Origin: Lachnospiraceae bacterium
GTDB lineage: Bacteria; Bacillota; Clostridia; Lachnospirales; Lachnospiraceae
Direction of reading: 5' to 3'
Length of the DNA: 64,000 nucleotides
Assembly (NCBI GenBank): GCA_029053015.1
Contig: JAIDHX010000040.1
Span: 62,001-126,000 of the forward strand
The position numbers were made by a program, and so were the translations under genes. The notes below the pieces were generated by a model that saw nothing but the letters and a program-made list of their open reading frames with translations, made no database searches and was not told the DNA's origin. Below are positions 32,806-41,312 of the stretch, in pieces. Positions within the stretch are counted from its first letter, which is position 1. The number at the start of each line of letters is the position of its first letter.

Positions 32806-35307
32806 TTATTTCAACTGTCCAATCAGCCTTCCTGCCAGTTTCACCGCTTCAGCCGCATCCTTGGAATAGCCGTCCGCTCCTATTTCATTGGCATATTCTT
32901 CCGTGATAACCGCGCCGCCCACCATGATTTTTGCAGTTATGTTCTGTTCCTTTGCATACTGAATCACCGCTTCCATCTGCTTCATGGTAGTCGTCATCAG
33001 TGCGGAAAGGGCAATGATGGACGCATTGTGTTCTTTTGCCGCCTCGATAATCTTTTCCTTGGGCACATCTTTTCCCAAGTCAACCACTTTAAAACCATAA
33101 TTTTTCAGCATCAGCGCCACCAGATTCTTGCCGATGTCGTGGATATCGCCCTCCACAGTCGCGATGATGACAACGGGCATGTCCTCGTCCGTACTCTGTT
33201 TTAGCATCAGCGGCTCCAAAACCTCGATGGAAAGCTTCATGGCCTCCGCGCCCGCAATCAGCTGAGGCAGGAAATATTTCCCGCTGTCGAAATAATCACC
33301 GACCGTATTGATGGCAGGCAGAAGCACCGTATCAAGAAGTTCCTTTGCCTCCGCGCCCTCTGCAAGTGCATCCTTTGTAATCTGTACAATGCCGCTTTTA
33401 TTTCCCTTTAATACCGCATCTCTGAGCTTCTGCCTCGCGGATGTCTTTTCCCCTTCCTGAATGGCAGCAGCCATGCCGTTTTTTACGCCCGCCGCCTGCG
33501 TCATGCTGATTTTCGGCGCCGCCTGTACAGCCGCCTGCGCCTGCTCCTGCAGCAGCCGCTTTTCTTTTATCACATCGGCATAGCCAATGTAACGCATGTC
33601 CGCCTCTTCTTTGTTGAGCAGCAAGTCCGCCGCAAAGGCGCAGCCCATCAAAAGTTCCTGCGAAGGGTTGGCAATTGCCATTGTCAGTCCCGCCCCGACT
33701 GCCATTGTCAAAAAGGCGGTGTTCACATAGCTTCTCTCCGGCATGCCGAAGGATATATTGGAAAGGCCGCAAATGGTGGCAAGTCCCTCTTCTTTGCAGT
33801 AGCGGATCGTGTCCAGCGTATCCAATGCCGCCGTTTTATTGGCGCCCACCGTATTGACCAGACCGTCCACCACAATATCCTCTTTTGCAAAGCCAAGCTC
33901 TTTTGCCCGCGCCAGAATCTTGTTGATAATTTCCTTCTTCTCCGTCAGATTTTCCGGCAGCCCCGCATCAGAAAGCGGAAGCAGGATAAACATGGCGCCG
34001 TACTTTTTGACAATGGGAAGCAGGTTTTCAAATTTTTCTTTTTCATAAGAAACGGAATTGACCAGTGCACGCCCCGGGTATCTGCGAAGCGCTGCCTCCA
34101 GCACGGATATATGGCTGGAGTCCAGCGAAAGAGGCAGATTGGTGACGCCTTCTATTTCTGTAAGCGCCTTTAGCATCATCTCTTTTTCATCGATGCCGCC
34201 CATGCCCATATTGACGTCCAGTATCTGCGCGCCGCACGCCTCCTGCTCCTCTGCAAACGCCTTTACCAGCTCCATGCTGCCCTCTCTAAGCTCTGCCTGC
34301 AGCTTTTTCTTTCCGGTCGGGTTAATACGCTCTCCCACTACCATAAAGCCGTCATCAAGAGAAAAGGAAACCGTCTTTCTTTCTGAGGACAGATAGTGGA
34401 GTCCCGCTTTGTATTTTCTTTCTTTGTCACGGGTTGTGCCAAGCTTGTCCCGCAGTTCCTTTATATAAGCCGGCGTGGTGCCGCAGCATCCGCCCAGAAT
34501 GGAAGCGCCTGCGTCTAAGAGCAGTTTCATTTCCTCTGCAAAATCTTCCGCCTGCATGTCATAGCAGGTGCTGCCGTCTCCATCCACAAAGGGCAGCCCT
34601 GCGTTTGGCTTTGCAATAACAGGAATCCGAACCACTTCCGCCATCGTGCGTATCACACCGCACATTGCCGCAGGCCCCGTGGAACAGTTTGCGCCTACGG
34701 CGTCCGCCCCCAGAGAGGCAAGTACAACCGCCGCTGTCAGGGCATCCGTCCCATAGAGCGTCCGCCCGTCCTTTTCAAAGGTCATGGTCACCATCACAGG
34801 AAGGCTGCAGGTCTCCTTTGCCGCAATTAACGCCGCCCTTGCTTCCTGCAGGCTCATCATGGTTTCCACCACCAGTAAATCCACGCCTGCTTCTGCAAGC
34901 GCCGCAATCTGCTCTTTGTAAATATCCACAAGCTCCTCAAAGTCCATTTTCCCCATCGGTGCAAGCTGTTCACCCGTCATGGTGATATCACCGGCGATAA
35001 GCGCCCTGCCGCCTGCCGCCTGTTTTGACATGGATACAAGCCTGTTTGTCATCTCCCGCAGGCGGTCCTGCAGACCGTATTCCTTTAATTTGATACGGTT
35101 TGCAGTAAAAGTCGGCGCATATAGAATATGGCTTCCTGACTCCACATAACCTTTCTGTAAAGCAAGAAAAACTTCCTCATTCTCTAAAATCCATTCTTCC
35201 GGACAGACGCCCGCAGGCATCCCCGCTTTCATCAAATTGGAGCCCGTGGCGCCGTCCAGATAGATAATATTTTCTTCCGCCCATGCTGCAAATTCTTGTT
35301 TTGTCAT
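32806..35307 (-). CDS. metH: Cobalamin-dependent methionine synthase, short form
   Basis: The 833-residue product has, in order, the homocysteine-binding barrel with zinc ligands (VGANCST near residue 207 and ILGGCCGTTPAYI near 275), the methyltetrahydrofolate barrel (MVVGERINPTGKKKL), the helical cap and the cobalamin domain (TVEGDIHDIGKNLVALMLKNYG, with the DxHxxG histidine that binds cobalt). It lacks the C-terminal S-adenosylmethionine reactivation domain of the 1200-residue Escherichia coli enzyme; Clostridia often encode that part as a separate protein, which is not in the window. A promoter and leader hairpin precede it; I find no cobalamin or SAM riboswitch. Confidence 0.94.
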   Translation of the reverse strand: MTKQEFAAWAEENIIYLDGATGSNLMKAGMPAGVCPEEWILENEEVFLALQKGYVESGSHILYAPTFTANRIKLKEYGLQDRLREMTNRLVSMSKQAAGGRALIAGDITMTGEQLAPMGKMDFEELVDIYKEQIAALAEAGVDLLVVETMMSLQEARAALIAAKETCSLPVMVTMTFEKDGRTLYGTDALTAAVVLASLGADAVGANCSTGPAAMCGVIRTMAEVVRIPVIAKPNAGLPFVDGDGSTCYDMQAEDFAEEMKLLLDAGASILGGCCGTTPAYIKELRDKLGTTRDKERKYKAGLHYLSSERKTVSFSLDDGFMVVGERINPTGKKKLQAELREGSMELVKAFAEEQEACGAQILDVNMGMGGIDEKEMMLKALTEIEGVTNLPLSLDSSHISVLEAALRRYPGRALVNSVSYEKEKFENLLPIVKKYGAMFILLPLSDAGLPENLTEKKEIINKILARAKELGFAKEDIVVDGLVNTVGANKTAALDTLDTIRYCKEEGLATICGLSNISFGMPERSYVNTAFLTMAVGAGLTMAIANPSQELLMGCAFAADLLLNKEEADMRYIGYADVIKEKRLLQEQAQAAVQAAPKISMTQAAGVKNGMAAAIQEGEKTSARQKLRDAVLKGNKSGIVQITKDALAEGAEAKELLDTVLLPAINTVGDYFDSGKYFLPQLIAGAEAMKLSIEVLEPLMLKQSTDEDMPVVIIATVEGDIHDIGKNLVALMLKNYGFKVVDLGKDVPKEKIIEAAKEHNASIIALSALMTTTMKQMEAVIQYAKEQNITAKIMVGGAVITEEYANEIGADGYSKDAAEAVKLAGRLIGQLK

Positions 35308-35317
35308 AGCTGTCCTG

Positions 35318-35355
35318 TCCTTCCATATGGCGTCTTCTGACGTTTCCTCAATCCT
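35318..35355 (-). promoter_or_regulatory. Leader hairpin of metH
   Basis: GGCGTCTT and AAGACGCC form an 8-bp stem in the short metH leader, between promoter and ribosome site. No T-run follows. The leader (about 65 bases) is too short for known methionine-related riboswitches. Confidence 0.4.
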
Positions 35356-35378
35356 TAAGACGCCGTAATATCATCTAT

Positions 35379-35407
35379 ATTATAGGGATTTCGTCCCAAA
35401 ATGACAA
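35379..35407 (-). promoter_or_regulatory. Promoter of metH
   Basis: TTGTCA and a perfect TATAAT are 17 bases apart on the minus strand, starting transcription about 65 bases before metH. It overlaps back-to-back with the lipoprotein promoter. Confidence 0.75.
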
Positions 35408-35410
35408 GCA

Positions 35411-35439
35411 TTGTATTGCTTTTACAGCAGAAATATGTT
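35411..35439 (+). promoter_or_regulatory. Promoter of the lipoprotein gene
   Basis: TTGTAT and TATGTT, 17 bases apart, precede the lipoprotein start by about 40 bases. Confidence 0.5.
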
Positions 35440-35478
35440 AAATTTTATGTATTCGGTTCCTTTAGGAAGGAGGTAGAA

Positions 35479-35955
35479 ATGAAAAATAAATTACTTCTGT
35501 TCCTGACAGTGCTTGCTTTTTGTTTGTGGCTGACAGGTTGCGGCGGCGAAGATCCTGAAATAAGCAAATTTATGGAAGACATTGATTCCTTCTGCAGTGA
35601 GGTTGCCGCAATTGACGCCGGCATCAACCAGATAGACGCCCAGTCAGAATCTGCCAAGGACGAACTTTTATCTTATTTAGACCAGTTAGATCAAAGCTTC
35701 CAGACATTTGCTGCTATTCCGGTGCCTGCTGATTATGCCTATATGGAAGAGCTTGCAGATGAAGCCAGCAGCTACATGACCACGGCTGTCAGCGCGTACC
35801 ACGAAGCCTTTGGTGAAAACTCCTACAACGAATATACTGCCGACTATGCCAGACAGAATTATGAACGCGCCTATAAGCGGGTCACAGTTATCTTAAAGCT
35901 CTTACATGGAGAGGATATCTCCGATGAAGGCGCTACCATTGAATCTGTAGAGTAA
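35479..35955 (+). CDS. Secreted lipoprotein, unknown function
   Basis: The 158-residue product starts MKNKLLLFLTVLAFCLWLTGCGG: a positively charged start, a hydrophobic core and the lipobox LTGC, so Cys21 should be lipidated. The rest is helical and acidic (many aspartate, glutamate, alanine and tyrosine residues), resembling small helical-bundle lipoproteins of Clostridia. ATG at 35479 follows GAAGGAGGTAGAA; the frame is open further upstream but has no start with a site. It stands alone between its own promoter and a strong terminator. Function not known. Confidence 0.8.
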   Translation: MKNKLLLFLTVLAFCLWLTGCGGEDPEISKFMEDIDSFCSEVAAIDAGINQIDAQSESAKDELLSYLDQLDQSFQTFAAIPVPADYAYMEELADEASSYMTTAVSAYHEAFGENSYNEYTADYARQNYERAYKRVTVILKLLHGEDISDEGATIESVE

Positions 35956-35968
35956 ATCAAAACATAAC

Positions 35969-36005
35969 TTAGGACTAAGCCCTTTTGGGTACTTAGTCCT
36001 TTTTA
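35969..36005 (+). terminator. Terminator of the lipoprotein gene
   Basis: The stem AGGACTAAG/CTTAGTCCT with a 12-base loop, itself partly paired, is followed by TTTTT. Confidence 0.88.
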
Positions 36006-36021
36006 TGTGGCTGTCTCTTAT

Positions 36022-36816
36022 TTATTTTTCAAGTAATTCCGAAAGCGGTCTGAATTGATAACCCATCTCTTCCCATTTTGTCAGAAGCTCATCTAATATT
36101 TCCCCGTTCGTCTGAGAGGTACTGTGCAGAAGCACAATTGCCCCGGGATGAATTCTGCCGGTCAGCTTTTCAAATGCCTCCTCATGGCTTGGCTGCTTAT
36201 CCTGATACCAGTCCACATAGGCAAGACTCCAAAAGAAGGTGTGATAGCCGAGTTCCTTTGCCATTTTCAGATTTTCCGTACTGTAAATTCCCTGCGGCGG
36301 CCGGTAGTATGGTGCAAGCTCCTGCCCTGTTATCTCTTTAAAAAGAATTTCCACATCTTCCATTTCTTTTCGGAAAGAATCCATATCGGATATTTTTGAC
36401 ATATCCGGATGATGGTATGTATGGTTTCCCACCGTATGACCGTCCGCCACCATTCTCTTTACGATGTCCGGCGCAGACTCCAGAAAATGGCCAACTACAA
36501 AAAAGGTTGCCGGTGCATTGTGTTTTTGCAGTGCATCCAGAATCGGCTCTGTATTTCCGTTTTCGTATCCGCAGTCAAAGGTCAGATAAATGATTTTTTC
36601 ACTATTGCTTCCTACATAATAGGCGTCGTACTCTGCCAGTTTTTCAGCGGAAGCATTGCCGGACGGCTGCGCGCCCTCCTGCCCAAAACCAAGTCCCCAG
36701 TTCTGCGCCTCATCCGTTTTTGCAGAAGAAGCCTCCACATAGTGCACCACATATCCTACCGCCCTCCCGACAAAAAACATGGAAGCCAAAAACAACAGCG
36801 TCAGAATTTTTTTCAT
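36022..36816 (-). CDS. pdaA: Polysaccharide deacetylase, PdaA-like
   Basis: The 264-residue product has a signal anchor (residues 1-22) and a NodB domain: motif 1 YLTFDCGYENG, motif 2 HTVGNHTYHHPDMS, motif 3 YYRPPQGIYS, then FFWSLAYVDW and AIVLLHSTS. The TFDCGYEN form is typical of PdaA, which removes the acetyl group from muramic acid to allow muramic delta-lactam in spore cortex. This is a second sign of sporulation in the host. The gene starts just beyond a hairpin that holds its ribosome site (see 36821-36860). Confidence 0.88.
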   Translation of the reverse strand: MKKILTLLFLASMFFVGRAVGYVVHYVEASSAKTDEAQNWGLGFGQEGAQPSGNASAEKLAEYDAYYVGSNSEKIIYLTFDCGYENGNTEPILDALQKHNAPATFFVVGHFLESAPDIVKRMVADGHTVGNHTYHHPDMSKISDMDSFRKEMEDVEILFKEITGQELAPYYRPPQGIYSTENLKMAKELGYHTFFWSLAYVDWYQDKQPSHEEAFEKLTGRIHPGAIVLLHSTSQTNGEILDELLTKWEEMGYQFRPLSELLEK

Positions 36817-36820
36817 AAAA

Positions 36821-36860
36821 ATGCCCTCAATATCTCATTAATAGAGTATATTAAGGGCAT
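36821..36860 (-). terminator. Hairpin that overlaps the pdaA ribosome site
   Basis: ATGCCCT pairs with AGGGCAT with further inner pairs, and TTTTTATG follows on the minus strand. It can end the transcript of the upstream glutamine-rich gene. Its 3' arm includes the GAGGG that serves pdaA, so read-through transcripts would hide that site. Confidence 0.6.
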
Positions 36861-36887
36861 TAAAAAATCATGACTTTTCTACCGTTT

Positions 36888-37373
36888 TCAATAATACCGC
36901 AGTGTCTGCCAAAAACCGTTCTGAGACAATATGAATAGATAAAGAATGAAGAATCCCACGCCTGCCAGAAGACCTAAAACGCTCAAAATAATAGCCGCAA
37001 TGCCAAGTCCCGACTTTTTCATCGACTGTCCGATAATGGAAAACACCAAACCGACGAGTGCAATCAAGGCGGATATCCAACTAAGTAAAATAGCACTTAT
37101 CAGCCCCAAAATACCAAGCACAAGACCGGCAATCGAAAATCCGCTTATCTGCCTGGGCTGCTGGTATACCGGCTGTCCGTACATCCCCTGCGGATACGGC
37201 TGTCCATAGCCATTCTGTCCATAAGGATTCTGATTATACGGGTTTTGATTGTAGGGATTCTGCCCATAAGGGTTCTGTCCCTGCTGCTGATAAGCGGGCG
37301 GCTGTCCATAGCCATTCTGCCCCTGCTGCTGTCCTGACTGTTCATATCCGTTGTTAAAATTTTGTCCGTCCAT
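36888..37373 (-). CDS. Membrane protein with Gln/Asn/Tyr-rich N-terminal repeats
   Basis: The 161-residue product has an extended N-terminal 70 residues of NPYGQ/NPYNQ-type repeats with glutamine, glycine and proline, then three or four hydrophobic helices (ISGFSIAGLVLGILGLISAIL..., LGIAAIILSVLGLLAG) of the DUF4190-like type. The low-complexity part is probably cytoplasmic and may self-associate. The start has AAGGAGG. No function can be assigned; similar proteins in Clostridia carry a zinc ribbon in place of the repeats, as does the gene at 38340. Confidence 0.7.
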   Translation of the reverse strand: MDGQNFNNGYEQSGQQQGQNGYGQPPAYQQQGQNPYGQNPYNQNPYNQNPYGQNGYGQPYPQGMYGQPVYQQPRQISGFSIAGLVLGILGLISAILLSWISALIALVGLVFSIIGQSMKKSGLGIAAIILSVLGLLAGVGFFILYLFILSQNGFWQTLRYY

Positions 37374-37447
37374 AAAATGAACCTCCTTCCTTGTCTATAA
37401 TATTCTTCTAACCGAAGAATCATTTTAAATTTCACAAAAGCCAAAAA

Positions 37448-38260
37448 CTATGCTCTTTTCGACTGCCTTGCCGACAGCCACTTCCCTCTTATCAGAATGA
37501 TACCCACGGGCAGCAGCAAAATACTGATTATCTGTGAGGTTGAAAAATGCCCTACACCTCCTCTGATAATATCACCCCGGAGCAGCTCTAACAGATATCT
37601 GACAATTGCATAGTATATAAAATAAATTCCCAAAAGCTGTCCGCTTCGCATTTTTTTCTTTTTCATCAAGAAGAACAGCACCCCGCACAATATAAAATTC
37701 AATCCGGCTTCCATAAGCTGCACCGGCACTCTTGGCACCTTGTTTAATTCCGGTACCAGCTCGTTATAGGGAAACTGTACACTGCCAAAGCCATGGTATT
37801 CGATTCCGTAACAGCAGCCCGCCAGAAAGCACCCAATCCTGCCAAAACCATGAATAAATGGCAAAAGCGGGGCGTAAATATCCAAATACGGAATAAACGG
37901 TACCTTATACTGCCTGCAATAACAGTACACACCGAGAATCGCACCAAACAGACCGCCATAAAATACAAGACCGCCAAACGCATAGGAAATGGCATTCACT
38001 GGGTCTTCTTTTAATGCCTCTAAATAAATATTAAAATGTATGATAATGGCCGGCAGCTTTGTCAAAAAATATAATGCCTTTGCGCCTACCAAAAGCCCTA
38101 TAATGCCATAGAGCGAGGCGAATGTGATATCGTCCTTGCCAATACCATATATGGGCCCTATTTTCCTTGCAGTCAACACAGCGATTGCAAAACCAATGCC
38201 AAAAACTGTTCCATACATAGGAAGCTGGAACAGCCCGAAAATATTGATAACGGGAAACAT
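37448..38260 (-). CDS. lgt: Prolipoprotein diacylglyceryl transferase family protein
   Basis: The 270-residue product has seven hydrophobic helices and the Lgt region HGFGRIGCFLAGCCYG, where classical Lgt has GRxGNFxNxE; the asparagine and glutamate of that motif are replaced, with an added cysteine pair. Other Lgt positions are present, for example YAFGGLVFYGGLFG and RGDIIRGGVG. Lgt attaches diacylglycerol to the lipobox cysteine of prolipoproteins; three lipoprotein candidates are in this window. The divergent motif is common in Clostridia and may mark a paralogue with a different role. The start has an AGAGGAAAAGAT site. Confidence 0.75.
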   Translation of the reverse strand: MFPVINIFGLFQLPMYGTVFGIGFAIAVLTARKIGPIYGIGKDDITFASLYGIIGLLVGAKALYFLTKLPAIIIHFNIYLEALKEDPVNAISYAFGGLVFYGGLFGAILGVYCYCRQYKVPFIPYLDIYAPLLPFIHGFGRIGCFLAGCCYGIEYHGFGSVQFPYNELVPELNKVPRVPVQLMEAGLNFILCGVLFFLMKKKKMRSGQLLGIYFIYYAIVRYLLELLRGDIIRGGVGHFSTSQIISILLLPVGIILIRGKWLSARQSKRA

Positions 38261-38275
38261 ATCTTTTCCTCTTCA

Positions 38276-38305
38276 AAGAGGCTGTTGCATAAGCAACAGC
38301 CTCTC
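38276..38305 (-). terminator. Hairpin after the zinc-ribbon gene
   Basis: A perfect 12-bp stem AGAGGCTGTTGC/GCAACAGCCTCT has a 4-base loop and only a weak T-run. It lies between the zinc-ribbon gene and lgt. Confidence 0.7.
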
Positions 38306-38339
38306 TTTCAGCTACGCTATTTGTCTAAAACGATTTATT

Positions 38340-38876
38340 TTAATACCAATCATTAAAAATATTATTCAAATCGCGATAAGCGTTCTTCAGGTCACTCTGT
38401 GCCTTACAGTTTCCGCCTACACAGCCATAGCAGGTATAATCACCAAGGCCTGCCGCTTTCTGTGAACAGCCACAGATACTGCAGCCTGCTGCAAAGATAA
38501 CAGAGAAAATCAGACCAATGAGAGCACATATAAAAGCAGGTGTGCCCTGTGCATTGTTCGTAGCTTTTCTTACACCGATGCTCAGTACCAGACCAACAAC
38601 ACCTGCGATAAGACCAAACATTGCACCGAATATACCAAATAACAAACCGCCTAAAACACCAAGTACAATACTTACAATACCTAAGACAAGTGCTATCGTG
38701 TTGTTTGTATTGCCGCCCGGCATACCGCCCATGGCCGGCTGCTGATAAGGTGTGCTGTTAGGCATACTATTCATCTGCGGTGCAGTATTCGTCTGCTCTG
38801 CTCCCATCGGAGCGCCGCAGTTCGGACAAAATGCCTGATCGTCATTTACCTGAGTTCCACATTGATTACAAAACAT
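38340..38876 (-). CDS. Zinc-ribbon membrane protein
   Basis: The 178-residue product begins MFCNQCGTQVNDDQAFCPNC, a four-cysteine zinc ribbon, followed by a proline/asparagine/methionine-rich linker and three hydrophobic helices (IALVLGIVSIVLGVLGGLLFGIFG...). The C-terminus is again cysteine-rich (CSICGCSQKAAGLGDYTCYGCVGGNC). ATG at 38876 has a clear AGGAGG site; the frame upstream lacks a start with a site. Such proteins are common in gut Clostridia, usually annotated as DUF4190-like, and unknown. It has the same plan as the gene at 36888 with a zinc ribbon in front. Confidence 0.7.
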   Translation of the reverse strand: MFCNQCGTQVNDDQAFCPNCGAPMGAEQTNTAPQMNSMPNSTPYQQPAMGGMPGGNTNNTIALVLGIVSIVLGVLGGLLFGIFGAMFGLIAGVVGLVLSIGVRKATNNAQGTPAFICALIGLIFSVIFAAGCSICGCSQKAAGLGDYTCYGCVGGNCKAQSDLKNAYRDLNNIFNDWY

Positions 38877-39075
38877 ACTTCTTCCTCCTGAATAAGAAAA
38901 TTTCGCTAAATACTTTATTATCTTATACCCTGCCAAAAAAGAAGTCAACATATTTTCGCAAAATATGTCGCAAAAATATAGTAACCGGAAACCATTCTCT
39001 TTTCGGAATTGTGTACACGCCGAAAAGAGATTATAATTATACTTATAAATTATAATTTTGCGGAGGATAATTATA

Positions 39076-39594
39076 ATGCGAGTTGAAATAATTGAAACAG
39101 AACGTTTATATTTACGCGGATTTCAGAAAGAGGATGCCATATTTGCCATCAGTATTTGGAATGATCCGGAAATGGGCGAATATCTGCCGGATGAAGCAAT
39201 GGATGAAATCGACGAGGTGTACTTAAAGGAGATAGAAAAGCTGCCGGAGGATGAAGAATGCTGCTATATGATAGCCGAATTTAAAGATACACATGAAAGA
39301 GTCGGAACCTGCAGTTTTATACCGAGTGAAGACGGCAAGGTATACGATATTGCTTATTGTGTACATATGAAATATTGGCGAAACGGATATGCGACCGAAA
39401 TGGCAAGAGGAATGGTAAATTACGCGAAGAAACATGGCGCAAGCAAAGTGACCGTACGGGTCAACAAGAACAACGCCGCATCTAACGCAATTGTTAAGAA
39501 AATAGGCTTTGAAGTTATTGGCGAAAATTCTTATAAAAAACGGGGAACAGAATTAGAATTCTGCGATTATTTATATGAATTGAATTTTAAATGA
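39076..39594 (+). CDS. GNAT family N-acetyltransferase (RimJ/RimL-like)
   Basis: The 172-residue product has IIETERLYLRGFQKEDA at the start, typical of the RimJ/RimL branch, the acetyl-CoA motif MKYWRNGYATEMARGMVNYA, and VTVRVNKNNAASNAIVKKIGFEVIG. It may acetylate a ribosomal-protein N-terminus or a small molecule. ATG at 39076 follows CGGAGG with 10 bases of spacing. A hairpin element lies directly after it. It is the only coding gene between the zinc-ribbon gene and the glycosidase. Confidence 0.88.
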   Translation: MRVEIIETERLYLRGFQKEDAIFAISIWNDPEMGEYLPDEAMDEIDEVYLKEIEKLPEDEECCYMIAEFKDTHERVGTCSFIPSEDGKVYDIAYCVHMKYWRNGYATEMARGMVNYAKKHGASKVTVRVNKNNAASNAIVKKIGFEVIGENSYKKRGTELEFCDYLYELNFK

Positions 39595-39639
39595 TAGCGA
39601 TATTTTTCGCATTCCAAGCGAACACTGTTTCCCACAAAC

Positions 39640-39835
39640 TGTAATACCATATTATCTTTCGCAAGTAAACAGCCCGCGGCGCAAGCTATTCCCTCATCAC
39701 CCATTAAGAAGCGTTGGTACTTAGCGAGGTACTTTCGAGCTTAGTACCATTACGCTTCTTGCTGAGCGAAAGCGCGGTGATGAGGGAATAGCTTGCGCCG
39801 CGGGCGTTACTTGTTACAGCGTCACTTGCTGTAAG
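39640..39835 (+). repeat. Variable-arm hairpin element, family 2, copy D
   Basis: A perfect 30-bp inverted pair, 39672-39701 with 39776-39805 (left GCCCGCGGCGCAAGCTATTC), with outer pairs CAAGTAA/TTACTTG. Inside come AAGAAGCG/CGCTTCTT, then GGTACTTAGC...GCTTAGTACC, then GAGC-GAAA-GC. The order of parts is the same as in copy C (8897-9106), while the paired bases differ. The element fills the 255 bases between the acetyltransferase and the glycosidase; both may terminate within it, but there is no T-run. Confidence 0.85.
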
Positions 39836-39849
39836 TACTCAATTCGTTT

Positions 39850-41229
39850 TTACTTTAAAGGCGCATACCCAGGCAGATACTCCCGCGTATTTTCAAACAT
39901 CTTAGAAAACAGCTCTCTCGCCTGCTTCAAATTAAGCTTCGCCGTAATAGGATCATTCAAGAAAGCACAGAACGCAAGCTCCGTATCCCGCTCCAGCGCA
40001 GCCTTTAATATCATCTCCTGGTTCTGCATATGCCTGCCCATCAAAAGCGACACGCCGTCCGGAATCTTTCCCGCCATAACAGGCTTTACGGAGTCTCTGG
40101 AAAAGAGCGCATTGGTTTCCACGACAATTTCGTGGGAAGCCGCAAGCTGTCCCTTATTCGGAAGGTTGACATTGGTCACTATCTCGCCAAGGCCTAAGAG
40201 CGCTTTTATCTGCGCCACGCCTTCTTCGCCGGACGGCTCAATGGGAATCTGTGTCTCGCCCGAAGCGTACGCCCTGCTCTTCTCATTTAAGTCCTTTTTA
40301 TTATCCACACGGTAGTCTACCGGTGTGAGCGCATAGCCCCACGCCTCTACAGTTTCCGGATTCTGCAGGTATTCCGGCACAAATTCTGCCAGATGGCGGT
40401 CTCCTGCCGCGGCAATTGCACCATATCTTTTGAACAAATCAAATTTTACTTTGTTCTTTGACATAAAATGGAAATCCATTACCTCACTGCAGATACCCTC
40501 TTTATCATGTTTTTCAACAAAACGAGCATATATAGGAAACAAATCTACATCCTGATAGGAGGCTTCTGTAATCCACGTAAAATGATTGATGCCCACCACA
40601 TTTGTCCGAAGCTTATGCCGGTCAGGCTCTTCAATGCCAAGCTCTTCCTTTAACGCCATCAACAAAACTTTCTGCGTGCCAAATACCTCATGGCAGCATC
40701 CAAACGCCTTGATTTCAGGAAATACCTTATAGAGCGCACCTGTGCAGATGGACATAGGATTGGTATAGTTGATAACCCATGCTTTGGGACAGTATGCTTT
40801 GATGGCATTCGCTATCACTTCGTACATGGGGATTGTCCGCAGGGCGCGGAACAGTCCGCCAGGGCCAACGGTATCGCCCACAGACTGATAAATGCCGTAC
40901 TCTTCGGGTGCATGCACATCAGAACGCATCTCCTCAAAGGTTGCCGGTAATATGGAAATAATGACAAAGTCCGCTCCCGTAAGCCCCTCTTCCAAAGAGG
41001 AAGCTGTCATAAAATTCCACTTGCTCTTTGCCCCTTCATAGGCAAACAGCCGGTTTCCGATGGCTTCGTTGGCTTTCGCAGCCTCCCAATCAATATCATA
41101 CAGCCGAATAGTACCCGAAATCGCCTCCTCCTGATACAAATCGCTCATCAGCTTCCATGCCCAGCCCTGCGAGCCTCCGCCAATATAACAAATTTGAATG
41201 TCACTGCAGTTTTTCCTTTCGTATTCCAT
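39850..41229 (-). CDS. Glycoside hydrolase family 4, CHEV type (probable alpha-galacturonidase)
   Basis: The 459-residue product has the GH4 features: dinucleotide site IQICYIGGGSQGWAW, NYTNPMSICTGAL, and the metal motif FGCCHEVFG. GH4 enzymes use NAD+ and Mn2+ for redox-assisted hydrolysis. In this family the four residues after the active cysteine track specificity; CHEV has been reported for alpha-galacturonidases (LplD), CHSV for alpha-galactosidases. So pectin fragments are the likely substrate, although no pectin genes are adjacent. A palindrome ATTGT-TC-ACAAT at 41301-41312 in the upstream region could be an operator. Confidence 0.85.
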   Translation of the reverse strand: MEYERKNCSDIQICYIGGGSQGWAWKLMSDLYQEEAISGTIRLYDIDWEAAKANEAIGNRLFAYEGAKSKWNFMTASSLEEGLTGADFVIISILPATFEEMRSDVHAPEEYGIYQSVGDTVGPGGLFRALRTIPMYEVIANAIKAYCPKAWVINYTNPMSICTGALYKVFPEIKAFGCCHEVFGTQKVLLMALKEELGIEEPDRHKLRTNVVGINHFTWITEASYQDVDLFPIYARFVEKHDKEGICSEVMDFHFMSKNKVKFDLFKRYGAIAAAGDRHLAEFVPEYLQNPETVEAWGYALTPVDYRVDNKKDLNEKSRAYASGETQIPIEPSGEEGVAQIKALLGLGEIVTNVNLPNKGQLAASHEIVVETNALFSRDSVKPVMAGKIPDGVSLLMGRHMQNQEMILKAALERDTELAFCAFLNDPITAKLNLKQARELFSKMFENTREYLPGYAPLK

Positions 41230-41300
41230 GGTTTGCCTTACCTCTCATTCTGCCGTCCTGCGGCTGTTCACTTACATCAGACTTTTATACATCATAACAT

Positions 41301-41312
41301 TGTTCACAATTT
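41301..41312. promoter_or_regulatory. Palindrome between the glycosidase and glycerate kinase genes
   Basis: ATTGTTCACAAT is a perfect 12-base palindrome in the shared divergent region. It resembles a carbon-regulator operator, but no regulator is near. Confidence 0.3.

Noticed and set aside
35308..35400. Possible cobalamin or SAM riboswitch upstream of metH.
   Set aside because: The leader from the predicted start is only about 65 bases and has one simple stem.
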